Assembly (NCBI RefSeq): GCF_025465935.1
Contig: NZ_JANLNV010000009.1
Location: forward strand, 1 to 64,000
Reading direction: 5' to 3'
DNA length: 64,000 bases
DNA from: Pseudomonas sp. 7P_10.2_Bac1
Lineage (GTDB): Bacteria > Pseudomonadota > Gammaproteobacteria > Pseudomonadales > Pseudomonadaceae
Both the position numbers and the translations under genes were made by a program. Positions 1-7,569 of this stretch are shown in pieces (the first letter of the stretch is position 1; each line of letters begins with the position of its first letter). Under the pieces are notes generated by a model. It was not told the origin of the DNA. It made no database searches and saw only the letters and a list, made by a program, of their open reading frames with translations.

Positions 1-45
1 TTCGCAGATCAAAAGATCGCGAGGCAAGCCCGCTCCTACTGGAGG
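1..45. repeat. REP element, cut by window edge
   Basis: Half of a Pseudomonas REP pair: ATCGCGAGGCAAGCCCGCTCC is the inverse of the arm seen in the other copies. The partner arm lies outside the window. Confidence 0.75.
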
Positions 46-63
46 TGTTTATTTTCTGGGCAT

Positions 64-100
64 AAAAAAACGCCAACCCTTTGGGGGTTGGCGTTTTTTT
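64..100. terminator. Bidirectional terminator after rluB
   Basis: A perfect stem CGCCAACCC/GGGTTGGCG with a 5-nt loop is flanked by an A tract (64-70) and a T tract (94-100), so it can end transcription in both directions. It lies 15 nt beyond the rluB stop codon. Confidence 0.9.
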
Positions 101-114
101 ACAACACTGAGCGT

Positions 115-1311
115 TTACTCAGGCTTGCGACGGCCAGAGCCTGGACGCTGGCCGGAACCTACCGGCGCACCACGACGTTTGCCAGACGGCGCGTCATCAA
201 CCAGTTTTGGCCCCGTACGGGTTGGCTTGGTTGGACGTTTGTTGACTTCGCTTGGACGCTCGGCGATGGGCGCACCACGGCCCGCAGGCACACGGTCAGT
301 ACGGCCGGCTGGCTTGCGTGCCGGACGGGCAGCCTCATCGCGGGCCGGACGACCTGGACGCTCGCCTTCAATGTGCGGCTGACGCGCCGGACGCGGTGCC
401 GAAGGCTCGCCATTGGCCGGTCGCAAGGTCCGCGCAACGCGGTCTGCACGCGCCACAGGGCGCGAAGACTTGCGCTGCATACGCTCAAGCTTGTCTTTGC
501 TCTTGGCGTTCATTTCAGGCAAGGCCACCGGCGTGAGGCCGACTTCTGCACTGAGAATGTCGATTTCGTACTGGCTCATTTCGCGCCAGCGCCCCATCGG
601 CAAGTCGGAGTTGAGGAACACCGGACCGAAACGCACGCGCTTCAGACGGCTGACCACCAAGCCTTGGGATTCCCACAAACGACGAACTTCACGGTTACGA
701 CCTTCCATCACCACGCAGTGGTACCAATGGTTGAAGCCTTCGCCGCCCGGTGCTTGCTGAATATCAGTGAAACGCGCCGGACCGTCCTCCAGCACGACAC
801 CCGCCTTGAGGCGCGCGATCATGTCGTCATCGACTTCGCCACGCACACGAACAGCGTATTCACGGTCCATTTCAAAGGAAGGGTGCATCAGACGGTTGGC
901 CAGCTCACCGTCGGTGGTGAACATCAACAAACCTGTGGTGTTGATGTCGAGACGACCGATGTTGATCCAGCGGCCTTCTTTGGGGCGCGGCAGCTTGTCA
1001 AACACGGTCGGACGGCCTTCTGGGTCGTCACGGGTGCAGATTTCACCGTCCGGCTTGTTGTACATGATCACGCGGCGCACCGACTCGGCAGCCTCTTCAC
1101 GCTTGATCACCTTGCCATCGATGGAGATGGCGTCGTGCAGGTCTACGCGCAGACCAAGGGTTGCATCCTTGCCATTGACCTTGATGCGGCCCTGGCTGAT
1201 CCAGCTTTCTACGTCACGGCGCGAGCCGACGCCGATACGGGCGAGCACTTTTTGCAGTTTTTCGCCTGCTGGAGCCATTTCCTGGCTGTCTTTAGGGTCT
1301 AGATCACTCAT
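115..1311 (-). CDS. rluB: 23S rRNA pseudouridine(2605) synthase RluB
   Basis: This enzyme isomerises a uridine of helix 93 in 23S rRNA to pseudouridine. An N-terminal S4 RNA-binding domain (about residues 17-65) is followed by the RsuA/RluB catalytic domain (about 80-250). The catalytic aspartate is D122 in GRLDINTTGLL. From about residue 275 to the end (398) the protein is a low-complexity basic tail rich in Arg, Pro and Ala (repeated RPAR-like units), probably disordered and RNA-binding; the E. coli protein is much shorter. The ATG at 1311 follows a good ribosome site (GGGAGG). It is the last gene of the minus-strand rnm-yciO-scpAB cluster. Confidence 0.95.
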   Translation of the reverse strand: MSDLDPKDSQEMAPAGEKLQKVLARIGVGSRRDVESWISQGRIKVNGKDATLGLRVDLHDAISIDGKVIKREEAAESVRRVIMYNKPDGEICTRDDPEGRPTVFDKLPRPKEGRWINIGRLDINTTGLLMFTTDGELANRLMHPSFEMDREYAVRVRGEVDDDMIARLKAGVVLEDGPARFTDIQQAPGGEGFNHWYHCVVMEGRNREVRRLWESQGLVVSRLKRVRFGPVFLNSDLPMGRWREMSQYEIDILSAEVGLTPVALPEMNAKSKDKLERMQRKSSRPVARADRVARTLRPANGEPSAPRPARQPHIEGERPGRPARDEAARPARKPAGRTDRVPAGRGAPIAERPSEVNKRPTKPTRTGPKLVDDAPSGKRRGAPVGSGQRPGSGRRKPE

Positions 1312-1334
1312 CTGGGCACCTCCCGGTGTGTCAA

Positions 1335-1351
1335 CTCAGGCCTGGCCTGAG
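1335..1351. other. Perfect palindrome in the rluB leader
   Basis: CTCAGGCC-T-GGCCTGAG is a perfect 8-bp inverted repeat with a 1-bp centre, 24 nt upstream of the rluB start. It could be a leader hairpin or an operator; the sequence does not decide. Confidence 0.4.
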
Positions 1352-1454
1352 GTATTAAAAATAGGTCCTGCGGCTCGAACGAGCATGCGGGGGTCGCGAA
1401 TCATACGCCGATGTTGGCCATTACGCATCAACGAGTAGCCGTGAAGCCGCCGGC

Positions 1455-1637
1455 TTACTTCTTTTTCCGCCGACCGGTGGCCTTAAGGGCCCGAAGACGC
1501 AAGGCGGCTTCGGCCATCACGGCACGCTTTTCATCCTTGTCGAGTTTCTTCCAGCTTTTGATTTCACGCTTGCTGCGCCCGCAGCCGATGCAGATGTCAT
1601 CGGTGAACTTGCAGAGGCTGATGCAGGGGTTTTTCAT
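1455..1637 (-). CDS. DUF1289 family small cysteine-rich protein
   Basis: A 60-residue protein starting MKNPCISLCKFTDDICIGCG. The cysteine pattern near the N-terminus (C-x3-C, then C-x2-C) and the basic C-terminus ending in KATGRRKKK are typical of the DUF1289 family. The cysteines probably bind a metal ion, but no biochemical function is known to me. The ATG at 1637 removes an upstream extension that would read through a REP element. The gene lies between scpB and rluB on the same strand. Confidence 0.85.
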   Translation of the reverse strand: MKNPCISLCKFTDDICIGCGRSKREIKSWKKLDKDEKRAVMAEAALRLRALKATGRRKKK

Positions 1638-1655
1638 GGTGCAATCTCCCAAAAT

Positions 1656-1728
1656 CCCTGTAGGAGCGAGCTTGCCTCGCGAACTTTTAAAGATCAAAAG
1701 ATCGCGAGACAAGCTCGCCCCTACAGGG
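1656..1728. repeat. REP pair (inverted)
   Basis: Two inverted REP arms, TAGGAGCGAGCTTGCCTCGC and its complement GCGAGACAAGCTCGCCCCTA, flank a short AT-rich centre. The pair can form a long hairpin and sits inside the minus-strand operon between scpB and the DUF1289 gene, where it may shape mRNA decay or polarity. Confidence 0.9.
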
Positions 1729-1735
1729 GCGTGCG

Positions 1736-2689
1736 TCAGTCTTCGAGATCGCGGCGCTCCTGTTCGATGGCCTCGGCCAGGGCCTGTGCCTCGAGCTCTT
1801 CTTCACTCAGGGCGGCGCGGGCCTCCAGAGCCGCTACGGCTGCACGCAAGCGATCACGCGCCAGCTCCGCCGCGCTGAGCCGTGGCTCAGCCTCAGGCTG
1901 TGGCTCTGGCTCAGGTTGCGGTTCGGGCACTTGTTCTTCACTTGCCGCTTGCAGCTCAACGCTTACAACTGCTTCTTCTCTCAACAGATCATCAAAGTCT
2001 GTCTTAAGACCTTCCTCCATCGAGTCCAGCTCCACCAGCAAGGTGCGGAAGCTGGTTTCTTCCTTGGGCTCTTCGGGCTCCAGGCTTTCGTCCGCCAGGG
2101 CTTGCAGATGCTCGGGCACCGGTGCGTCGTCGAAGTCGAGGACCGGGTCCGGTTCCAGCTCACGCAATTCGGCCAAAGGCGGCAAGTCATCGAGGTTTTT
2201 CAGGTTGAAGTGGTCCAGAAACGCCTTGGTTGTCGCAAACATCGCGGGCTTGCCCGGCACGTCACGGTAACCCACGACCCGAATCCACTCGCGCTCAAGC
2301 AGGGTCTTGACGATATGGCTGTTGACCGCCACACCCCGCACATCTTCAATCTCGCCACGGGTGATGGGCTGACGATAGGCAATCAGCGCCATGGTTTCGA
2401 GCATCGCCCGCGAATAACGCTGCGGACGTTCTTCCCACAGCCGCCCGACCCAAGGTGAAAACTTCTCGCGGATTTGCAGGCGATAACCCGAGGCCACCTC
2501 CTTGAGTTCAAAGGCGCGGCCATCACAGGACTTGCGCAGCAAATCGAGGGCTTTCTTGAACACCGGCGGCTCGGGCCGCTCGTTTTCTTCAAACAGCTCA
2601 AACAGCCGCTCAAGGCTCTGCGGTTTTCCGGAGGCCAACAAAAAAGCCTCCAGCAGCGGTGCCAGTTCGCGAGGTTCAGTCAGATTCAT
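1736..2689 (-). CDS. scpB: Segregation and condensation protein B
   Basis: ScpB is the winged-helix (kite) partner of ScpA in the SMC-ScpAB condensin complex that compacts and segregates the chromosome. Residues 1 to about 180 hold the two winged-helix domains, with the conserved stretch TMALIAYRQPITRGEIEDVR and NSHIVKTLLEREWI. Typical ScpB proteins have about 180-200 residues; this one has 317. The extra C-terminal part is acidic and proline/glutamate-rich (including repeated PEPQ units), then ends in a predicted alanine- and glutamate-rich coiled coil. It lies 12 nt after scpA and is probably co-translated with it. Confidence 0.93.
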   Translation of the reverse strand: MNLTEPRELAPLLEAFLLASGKPQSLERLFELFEENERPEPPVFKKALDLLRKSCDGRAFELKEVASGYRLQIREKFSPWVGRLWEERPQRYSRAMLETMALIAYRQPITRGEIEDVRGVAVNSHIVKTLLEREWIRVVGYRDVPGKPAMFATTKAFLDHFNLKNLDDLPPLAELRELEPDPVLDFDDAPVPEHLQALADESLEPEEPKEETSFRTLLVELDSMEEGLKTDFDDLLREEAVVSVELQAASEEQVPEPQPEPEPQPEAEPRLSAAELARDRLRAAVAALEARAALSEEELEAQALAEAIEQERRDLED

Positions 2690-2701
2690 GGTTTCAGCTC
2701 T

Positions 2702-3529
2702 TTATTCGGCTCGCGCCCGCACGTGGATTGCCGCAAAGGGCTCATTTTGGACCAGCTCGACCAGCGATTCCTTGACCAGTTCCAGAATGGCCATAAAGGT
2801 CACGACCACACCCAGACGACCCTCTTCGACGGTGAACAGCTCAATAAACGGCACGAATCCGCCACCTTTCAGGCGCTCCAGCACTTCACTCATGCGCTCG
2901 CGGGTAGACAGGGCTTCACGGCTGACCTGATGGTTTTCAAACATGTCCGTGCGCCGCAGCACTTCGGCCATGGACATCAGCAGTTCTTCTAGCGCGACAT
3001 CCGGCAACAGTTTGCGCGCACGCGCTTCAGGCGCGTCGAGTTTGGGCACAATGACATCTCGCCCAACCCGGCTCAAGGCATCGATGCCCTCAGCGGCGGC
3101 CTTGAATCGCTCGTACTGTTGCAGACGTCGAATCAGTTCGGCACGCGGATCGCCCTCTTCCTCTTCAACCTCGGCCGAACGCGGCAGCAACATGCGCGAC
3201 TTGATCTCGGCCAACATGGCGGCCATCACCAGGTATTCGGCAGCCAGCTCAAGTCGCACGGTTTTCATCAACTCGACATAGCCCATGTACTGACGGGTAA
3301 TTTCCGCCACGGGTATATCCAGAATGTCGATGTTTTGCTTGCGGATCAGGTACAGCAACAAGTCGAGCGGGCCTTCAAAGGCATCAAGAAACACCTCCAG
3401 CGCATCCGGCGGGATGTACAGGTCCATCGGCATTTCAATGACGGCCTGGCCATAGACCATGGCAAACGGCAGCTCTTGCTGGGCACCGGCCTGATCATCA
3501 ATCACGTCTGCAGGTTCTAGCTCTGACAT
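2702..3529 (-). CDS. scpA: Segregation and condensation protein A
   Basis: ScpA is the kleisin that bridges SMC heads. After about 40 residues specific to Pseudomonas, the diagnostic ScpA motif FEGPLDLLLYLIRKQNIDI appears at residues 53-71, followed by AEYLVMAAMLAEIKSRMLLP and a C-terminal winged helix (about 200-270). Its start overlaps the stop codon of yciO by one base (TGATG), which indicates translational coupling. Pseudomonas also carries MksB-type condensins elsewhere, so this is one of two segregation systems. Confidence 0.95.
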   Translation of the reverse strand: MSELEPADVIDDQAGAQQELPFAMVYGQAVIEMPMDLYIPPDALEVFLDAFEGPLDLLLYLIRKQNIDILDIPVAEITRQYMGYVELMKTVRLELAAEYLVMAAMLAEIKSRMLLPRSAEVEEEEGDPRAELIRRLQQYERFKAAAEGIDALSRVGRDVIVPKLDAPEARARKLLPDVALEELLMSMAEVLRRTDMFENHQVSREALSTRERMSEVLERLKGGGFVPFIELFTVEEGRLGVVVTFMAILELVKESLVELVQNEPFAAIHVRARAE

Positions 3530-4158
3530 CAGGCCTCGACCATAAACGGTGCTGGATCACCACACCCTACCCGAACGACTTCGGGCTCATCATTGACCAG
3601 ACTGATCACGGTCGAGGCCTTGTGGCCGCCAAAACCGCCATCGATGATCAGGTCGACATGTTTTTCCAGCACGTCACGAATGGTATACGGGTCTTCCATG
3701 GGCTCGGCGTCGTCCGGCAGGATCAGCGTGACACTCATCAGCGGCTCGTTGAGCTCTTCAAGCAACGCCAGCGCAATCGGATGCTGTGGCACGCGCATGC
3801 CGATGGTACGCCGCTTGGGGTGCAACAGCAGGCGCGGTACTTCACGCGTGGCGTTCAGGATGAAGGTGTAAGGGCCCGGCGTGTGTGCCTTGAGCAAACG
3901 AAACACCTCGGTATCGACCTTGGCAAACAAGCCCAGTTGCGACAGGCCAGAACACATCAGGGTGAAGTTGTGCTTGTCATCCAGGTTACGCAGGCGCTTG
4001 ATGCGCTCAATCGCGTTTTTATCCCCCATCTGACAGCCCACTGCGTAGGACGAATCGGTGGGGTAAATCACCACTCCACCCTTGCGAATGATCTCGACCG
4101 CCTGTTTGATCAGACGTGGCTGTGGGTTTTCCGGATGAATCTGGAAAAATTGACTCAC
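3529..4158 (-). CDS. yciO: YciO-type Sua5/YrdC/YciO/YwlC family protein
   Basis: The protein has the YrdC-like fold of L-threonylcarbamoyl-adenylate synthases. KGGVVIYPTDSSYAVGC carries the family P-T-D-(S/T)-x-Y motif, and RTIGMRVPQHPIALALL matches E. coli YciO closely. YciO proteins are paralogues of TsaC, and their role in tRNA t6A formation is weak or uncertain. The GTG at 4158 is chosen because it follows a good AGGAA site and gives the family N-terminus VSQFFQIHPENPQPR; a longer reading would overlap the upstream gene. The rnm-yciO order is the same as in E. coli. Confidence 0.9.
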   Translation of the reverse strand: MSQFFQIHPENPQPRLIKQAVEIIRKGGVVIYPTDSSYAVGCQMGDKNAIERIKRLRNLDDKHNFTLMCSGLSQLGLFAKVDTEVFRLLKAHTPGPYTFILNATREVPRLLLHPKRRTIGMRVPQHPIALALLEELNEPLMSVTLILPDDAEPMEDPYTIRDVLEKHVDLIIDGGFGGHKASTVISLVNDEPEVVRVGCGDPAPFMVEA

Positions 4159-4171
4159 GTTATGTTCCTGT

Positions 4172-5035
4172 TCAGTCGGTGGCAGCAGGCTGGTCATAGT
4201 TGAATCGACACCACAATGGCGGCAGATCTTCCGGGACGGGGCGGTATTCGCCGATCTCGGACCAACCTCCAGGGCCATGAAAATCACTGCCGGCACTCAC
4301 CAGCAGACCAAATTCACGCGCCAGAATCGCCAGGCTTCCTACCTGATCAGCCGGTTGATAGCCATTGACGACCTCAATCGCGTGACCTCCCGCTTGAATA
4401 TAGTCGCCAATCAGCCGACGTCGCTTGCTGCGCGTGAAATCATAGTGCGACGGATGCGCCAGACTGACCCACGCACCGGCCGCACGCAAGGTGCCGACGG
4501 TATCTTCAAGGCTCGGCCAATGCTGCTTTACGTCGCCCAGCTTGCCAGCACCCAGCCACTTGCGGAACGCTTCGGCACGGTCTTTGACGTATCCGGCTTC
4601 GACCAGATAATCGGCAAAATGTGGACGGGCTGGCGCGTTACCACTGTCACCCAGCCCCTGCTGAATGGCCCGGGCGCCTTCCAGCGCGCCCGGCATGCCT
4701 TTTTGGGCCAGTTTGCGGCTGATCTCTTCGGCGCGCAGCCAGCGCCCCTGATGCAGGTTGGCAATGGCCTCGAGCAAGGCCGGGGCATTGAGGTCAAAAC
4801 CATACCCCAGCACATGAATCGTCGCGCCGCCCCAGGTGCAGGACAATTCAATGCCGTTTATCAACGTCATGTTCAAGGCCAGCGCCGCCGTACGGGCTTC
4901 TTCAAGGCCTTCAAGTGTATCGTGATCGGTCAGGGCCAGGACTCGCACACCTTTCTCGAACGCACGCGCAACCAGCGCCGCCGGCGCCAATGCGCCATCA
5001 GATGCCGTGCTATGGCAATGCAAGTCTATTTCCAC
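4172..5035 (-). CDS. rnm: PHP-domain 5'-3' exoribonuclease / nucleotide phosphatase (RNase AM)
   Basis: A 287-residue PHP-family metalloenzyme like E. coli YciV (RNase AM), which trims 5' ends of rRNA precursors and hydrolyses 3',5'-bisphosphonucleotides. The metal site is visible: H6-x-H8 in DLHCHSTASDG, TDHDT near residue 38, a conserved HPSHYDF segment, and the DxH in SAGSDFHGPG near the C-terminus. The gene begins the minus-strand cluster; yciO follows after 13 nt. The divergent gene yciB starts 84 nt away. Confidence 0.9.
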   Translation of the reverse strand: MEIDLHCHSTASDGALAPAALVARAFEKGVRVLALTDHDTLEGLEEARTAALALNMTLINGIELSCTWGGATIHVLGYGFDLNAPALLEAIANLHQGRWLRAEEISRKLAQKGMPGALEGARAIQQGLGDSGNAPARPHFADYLVEAGYVKDRAEAFRKWLGAGKLGDVKQHWPSLEDTVGTLRAAGAWVSLAHPSHYDFTRSKRRRLIGDYIQAGGHAIEVVNGYQPADQVGSLAILAREFGLLVSAGSDFHGPGGWSEIGEYRPVPEDLPPLWCRFNYDQPAATD

Positions 5036-5119
5036 GGGGATTTAATAACCTCTAGCTGACGCTTTCGCTGTCATTGATGTTTGTTATTATGCCGCCACAT
5101 CCTGCTTCTGGCTGCCACT

Positions 5120-5722
5120 GTGAAACAATTCATCGATTTCATCCCGCTGTTACTGTTTTTCGTTGTCTACAAAATCGAACCACGCGTCGTCGATATCGCC
5201 GGGCACAGCCTCACGGTCGGGGGTATCTTCAGCGCGACAGCGATGCTGATCCTCAGCTCGGTGGTGGTTTACGGCATTCTGTTCATCAAGCAGCGCAAGC
5301 TCGAAAAGAGCCAATGGCTGACCCTGATCGCCTGTCTGGTATTTGGTAGCCTGACCTTGGCCTTCCACAGCGAAACCTTCTTGAAGTGGAAGGCTCCGGT
5401 AGTGAACTGGTTGTTTGCACTGGCATTTGCCGGTAGCCATTTCATTGGCGACAAGCCGCTGATCAAACGCATCATGGGCCACGCAGTGACCCTGCCAGAT
5501 GCCATCTGGACACGCCTGAACGTGGCCTGGATCGGCTTTTTCCTGTTCTGCGGCGCGGCCAACCTGTTCGTGGCCTTCACTTACCAGAGCATCTGGGTCG
5601 ACTTCAAAGTCTTCGGCAGCCTGGGCATGACCGTGTTGTTCCTGGTCGCTCAGGGCATTTATCTGTCGCGTCATATGCATGACACCGATTCTGCACCGAC
5701 CAACACCAAATCCGAGGACTGA
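5120..5722 (+). CDS. yciB: Inner-membrane protein YciB (septation protein A family)
   Basis: A polytopic inner-membrane protein linked in enterobacteria to cell-envelope synthesis and septation. The N-terminus [17 protein letters not shown] and the internal KPLIKRIMG and [20 protein letters not shown] are family signatures. About five hydrophobic segments are visible. The GTG at 5120 is chosen because it gives the exact family start (VKQFIDFIP); upstream codons would add an unrelated stretch. The gene is followed immediately by yciI. Confidence 0.93.
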   Translation: MKQFIDFIPLLLFFVVYKIEPRVVDIAGHSLTVGGIFSATAMLILSSVVVYGILFIKQRKLEKSQWLTLIACLVFGSLTLAFHSETFLKWKAPVVNWLFALAFAGSHFIGDKPLIKRIMGHAVTLPDAIWTRLNVAWIGFFLFCGAANLFVAFTYQSIWVDFKVFGSLGMTVLFLVAQGIYLSRHMHDTDSAPTNTKSED

Positions 5723-5723
5723 C

Positions 5724-6023
5724 ATGCTCTACGCAATCATTTCCACCGACATAGCCGATTCCCTTGAAAAACGCCTTGCCGCACGCCCCGCTCACCTTGA
5801 GCGTTTGAACGCACTCAAGGACGCTGGTCGCCTGGTCCTGGCTGGCCCGCACCCGGCCATCGACAGTAACGACCCAGGCGCGGCCGGTTTCAGTGGCAGC
5901 CTGGTGGTGGCCGAATTCGACTCCCTGCAAGCTGCCAAGACCTGGGCCGATGCTGACCCTTACGTGGCTGCAGGCGTCTACGACAATGTGACCATCAAGC
6001 CGTTCAAGAAAGTCCTGCCATAA
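5724..6023 (+). CDS. yciI: YciI family protein
   Basis: A 99-residue protein of the YciI/DGPF alpha-beta barrel-like family. It begins [13 protein letters not shown] and carries the conserved LVLAGPHP and [21 protein letters not shown] segments. The His/Asp pair in this fold suggests an active site, but no substrate is established. It starts one base after the yciB stop, so the two are almost certainly one transcription unit. Confidence 0.92.
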   Translation: MLYAIISTDIADSLEKRLAARPAHLERLNALKDAGRLVLAGPHPAIDSNDPGAAGFSGSLVVAEFDSLQAAKTWADADPYVAAGVYDNVTIKPFKKVLP

Positions 6024-6043
6024 ACGCGGTATTTTTGCCGGTC

Positions 6044-6064
6044 GCCGACGCGTACAGCGTCGGC
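6044..6064 (+). terminator. Hairpin between yciI and cpxR
   Basis: GCCGACGC-GTACA-GCGTCGGC is a perfect 8-bp stem with a 5-nt loop, 22 nt before the cpxR start. There is no T tract, so it may be a leader hairpin or a weak terminator. Confidence 0.5.
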
Positions 6065-6085
6065 ACTGGCTAAATCGAGTAAGAC

Positions 6086-6763
6086 ATGAGCGACCTGTTA
6101 CTGATAGATGATGACCAGGAGCTCTGCGAGCTTCTGAGCAGTTGGTTAAGCCAGGAAGGCTTCCAGGTACGCGCCTGCCACGACGGCCTGAGTGCCCGCA
6201 AGGCGCTGCTCGATGCGAGCCCTGACGCCGTGGTGCTGGATGTGATGCTGCCAGACGGCAGCGGTCTGGAGCTGCTCAAGCAACTGCGCAACGATCACCC
6301 CGACCTGCCCGTGCTGATGCTATCGGCCCGCGGTGAGCCACTGGACCGCATTCTGGGCCTTGAACTGGGCGCCGATGATTACCTGGCCAAACCCTGCGAC
6401 CCGCGCGAACTGACCGCCCGCTTGCGTGCTGTCTTGCGCCGCAGCCACCCCGCTGCCGTGTCCACCCAGCTGGAGTTGGGCGACCTGTGCTTCAGCCCGG
6501 TACGTGGCGTGGTCACCATCGACGAACATGACATTCCCCTGACCGTATCGGAAAGCCGCTTGCTGGAAGCACTGCTGCGTCAGCCGGGCGAGCCGCTGGA
6601 CAAGCAGGAACTGGCGCAAATCGCGCTGGGACGCAAACTGACCCTGTACGACCGCAGCCTCGACATGCACGTCAGCAACCTGCGTAAAAAGATCGGCCCG
6701 CATCCCGACGGTCGCCCCCGGATCATGGCACTGCGCAGCCGGGGCTATTTCTATAGCGTTTAA
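6086..6763 (+). CDS. cpxR: Cpx-type response regulator (OmpR/PhoB family)
   Basis: A DNA-binding response regulator of 225 residues. The receiver domain (1-115) has the acidic pocket DDD at 8-10, phospho-acceptor D52 in VVLDVMLPDGSG, and K102 in DDYLAKPCDPREL. The C-terminal winged helix (about 130-225) ends RIMALRSRGYFYSV, typical of OmpR/PhoB members. The following Spy-like periplasmic gene and sensor kinase reproduce the P. aeruginosa cpxR-PA3205-cpxS order, as I recall it, so the envelope-stress assignment is well supported by context. Confidence 0.88.
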   Translation: MSDLLLIDDDQELCELLSSWLSQEGFQVRACHDGLSARKALLDASPDAVVLDVMLPDGSGLELLKQLRNDHPDLPVLMLSARGEPLDRILGLELGADDYLAKPCDPRELTARLRAVLRRSHPAAVSTQLELGDLCFSPVRGVVTIDEHDIPLTVSESRLLEALLRQPGEPLDKQELAQIALGRKLTLYDRSLDMHVSNLRKKIGPHPDGRPRIMALRSRGYFYSV

Positions 6764-6965
6764 GAACCGTTGCAGGCGGCGAAACCCTGTAGCAGGTGAC
6801 GAGCAACGCGCGCCTGCGTCAGGCCGCGAAACAGTCGTAATCCAGACTTCACGGTCCGTGCCATGAGCCTTTACGATCGTTTCGCAATCGGACGCAGCCT
6901 GCGGCAACTGCCACAGAGTACGCGCCATAATCACAACTATTTTGTAAACCTCCCTTCAAACCCTC

Positions 6966-6981
6966 TTTACCTAAGCTTTAC
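6966..6981 (-). promoter_or_regulatory. Candidate CpxR box upstream of the spy-like gene
   Basis: The minus strand reads GTAAAGCTTAGGTAAA, two exact GTAAA half-sites 6 bp apart, matching the known CpxR consensus GTAAA-N5/6-GTAAA. A possible -10 (TAAACT, 7013-7018) lies downstream with a poor -35, which would suit activator-dependent transcription of the gene at 7063. Confidence 0.65.
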
Positions 6982-7062
6982 GCTCGACTGACAGCCATTG
7001 ACCTTGATCTCCCTAAACTGGGCGCATCCGGATTCACCGGAATCGAACGAAGGAGACACACC

Positions 7063-7491
7063 ATGCGTAAGACTTTAATTGCTCTGATGTTTGCTGCAGC
7101 CCTGCCAACCGTCGCAATGGCAATGCCAGGTGGCGACGGCCCAATGGGCCCACGCCATGGCGGTGACCATGGTCGAGGCGATGCCCCTTACAGCCAACTG
7201 GACCTGAGCCGCGACCAACGCCAGCAGATCGGCAAGCTGATGGGCGAGCAAATGCGCGAACGTAAGCAACTGGTCGAGAAGTACCTGGAAAAACTCCCAG
7301 CGGCAGATCAGAAAGCCCTGAAAGACGAAATTGCTGCCAAGCATCAGAAAACCCAGAGCGAGATTCGCGCCCTGCTCAAGCCTGATCAGCAAAAAACTTT
7401 TGATGAAATTCAAAAAAAACGCGCTGAACGCCAAGCTGAATGGAAACAGTTCAAGGAGTGGAAAGCTCAACAAGCTGTAAAAGCGCAATAA
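7063..7491 (+). CDS. Spy/CpxP-like periplasmic stress chaperone
   Basis: A 142-residue exported protein. A signal peptide (MRKTLIALMFAAALPTVAMA) precedes a mature, charged, all-helical domain. It carries the two LTxxQ-like motifs of the Spy/CpxP family, LSRDQRQQI near residue 48 and LKPDQQKTF near residue 110. Family members hold unfolded proteins in the periplasm, and CpxP also dampens the Cpx sensor. Position between the Cpx regulator and kinase, with a CpxR box upstream, argues for a feedback or output role in this system. The start follows a strong GGAG site. Confidence 0.85.
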   Translation: MRKTLIALMFAAALPTVAMAMPGGDGPMGPRHGGDHGRGDAPYSQLDLSRDQRQQIGKLMGEQMRERKQLVEKYLEKLPAADQKALKDEIAAKHQKTQSEIRALLKPDQQKTFDEIQKKRAERQAEWKQFKEWKAQQAVKAQ

Positions 7492-7505
7492 TCTACAGTC
7501 TTACC

Positions 7506-7536
7506 AAGCCCAACGACCTTCGGTCGTTGGGCTTTG
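7506..7536 (+). terminator. Terminator between spy-like gene and cpxS
   Basis: A perfect 13-bp stem AAGCCCAACGACC/GGTCGTTGGGCTT with a 3-nt loop lies between the spy-like stop and the kinase start. The short T run suggests partial termination, leaving less kinase than chaperone mRNA. Confidence 0.75.
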
Positions 7537-7569
7537 GTCGTTTCCATCAATAAAGTGTGAGGATTTACT

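Noticed and set aside
88..1302. Long plus-strand ORF of 404 codons opposite rluB
   Set aside because: It is the antisense shadow of rluB: GC-rich codon bias in the real gene leaves an open antisense frame, and its translation shows no family resemblance.
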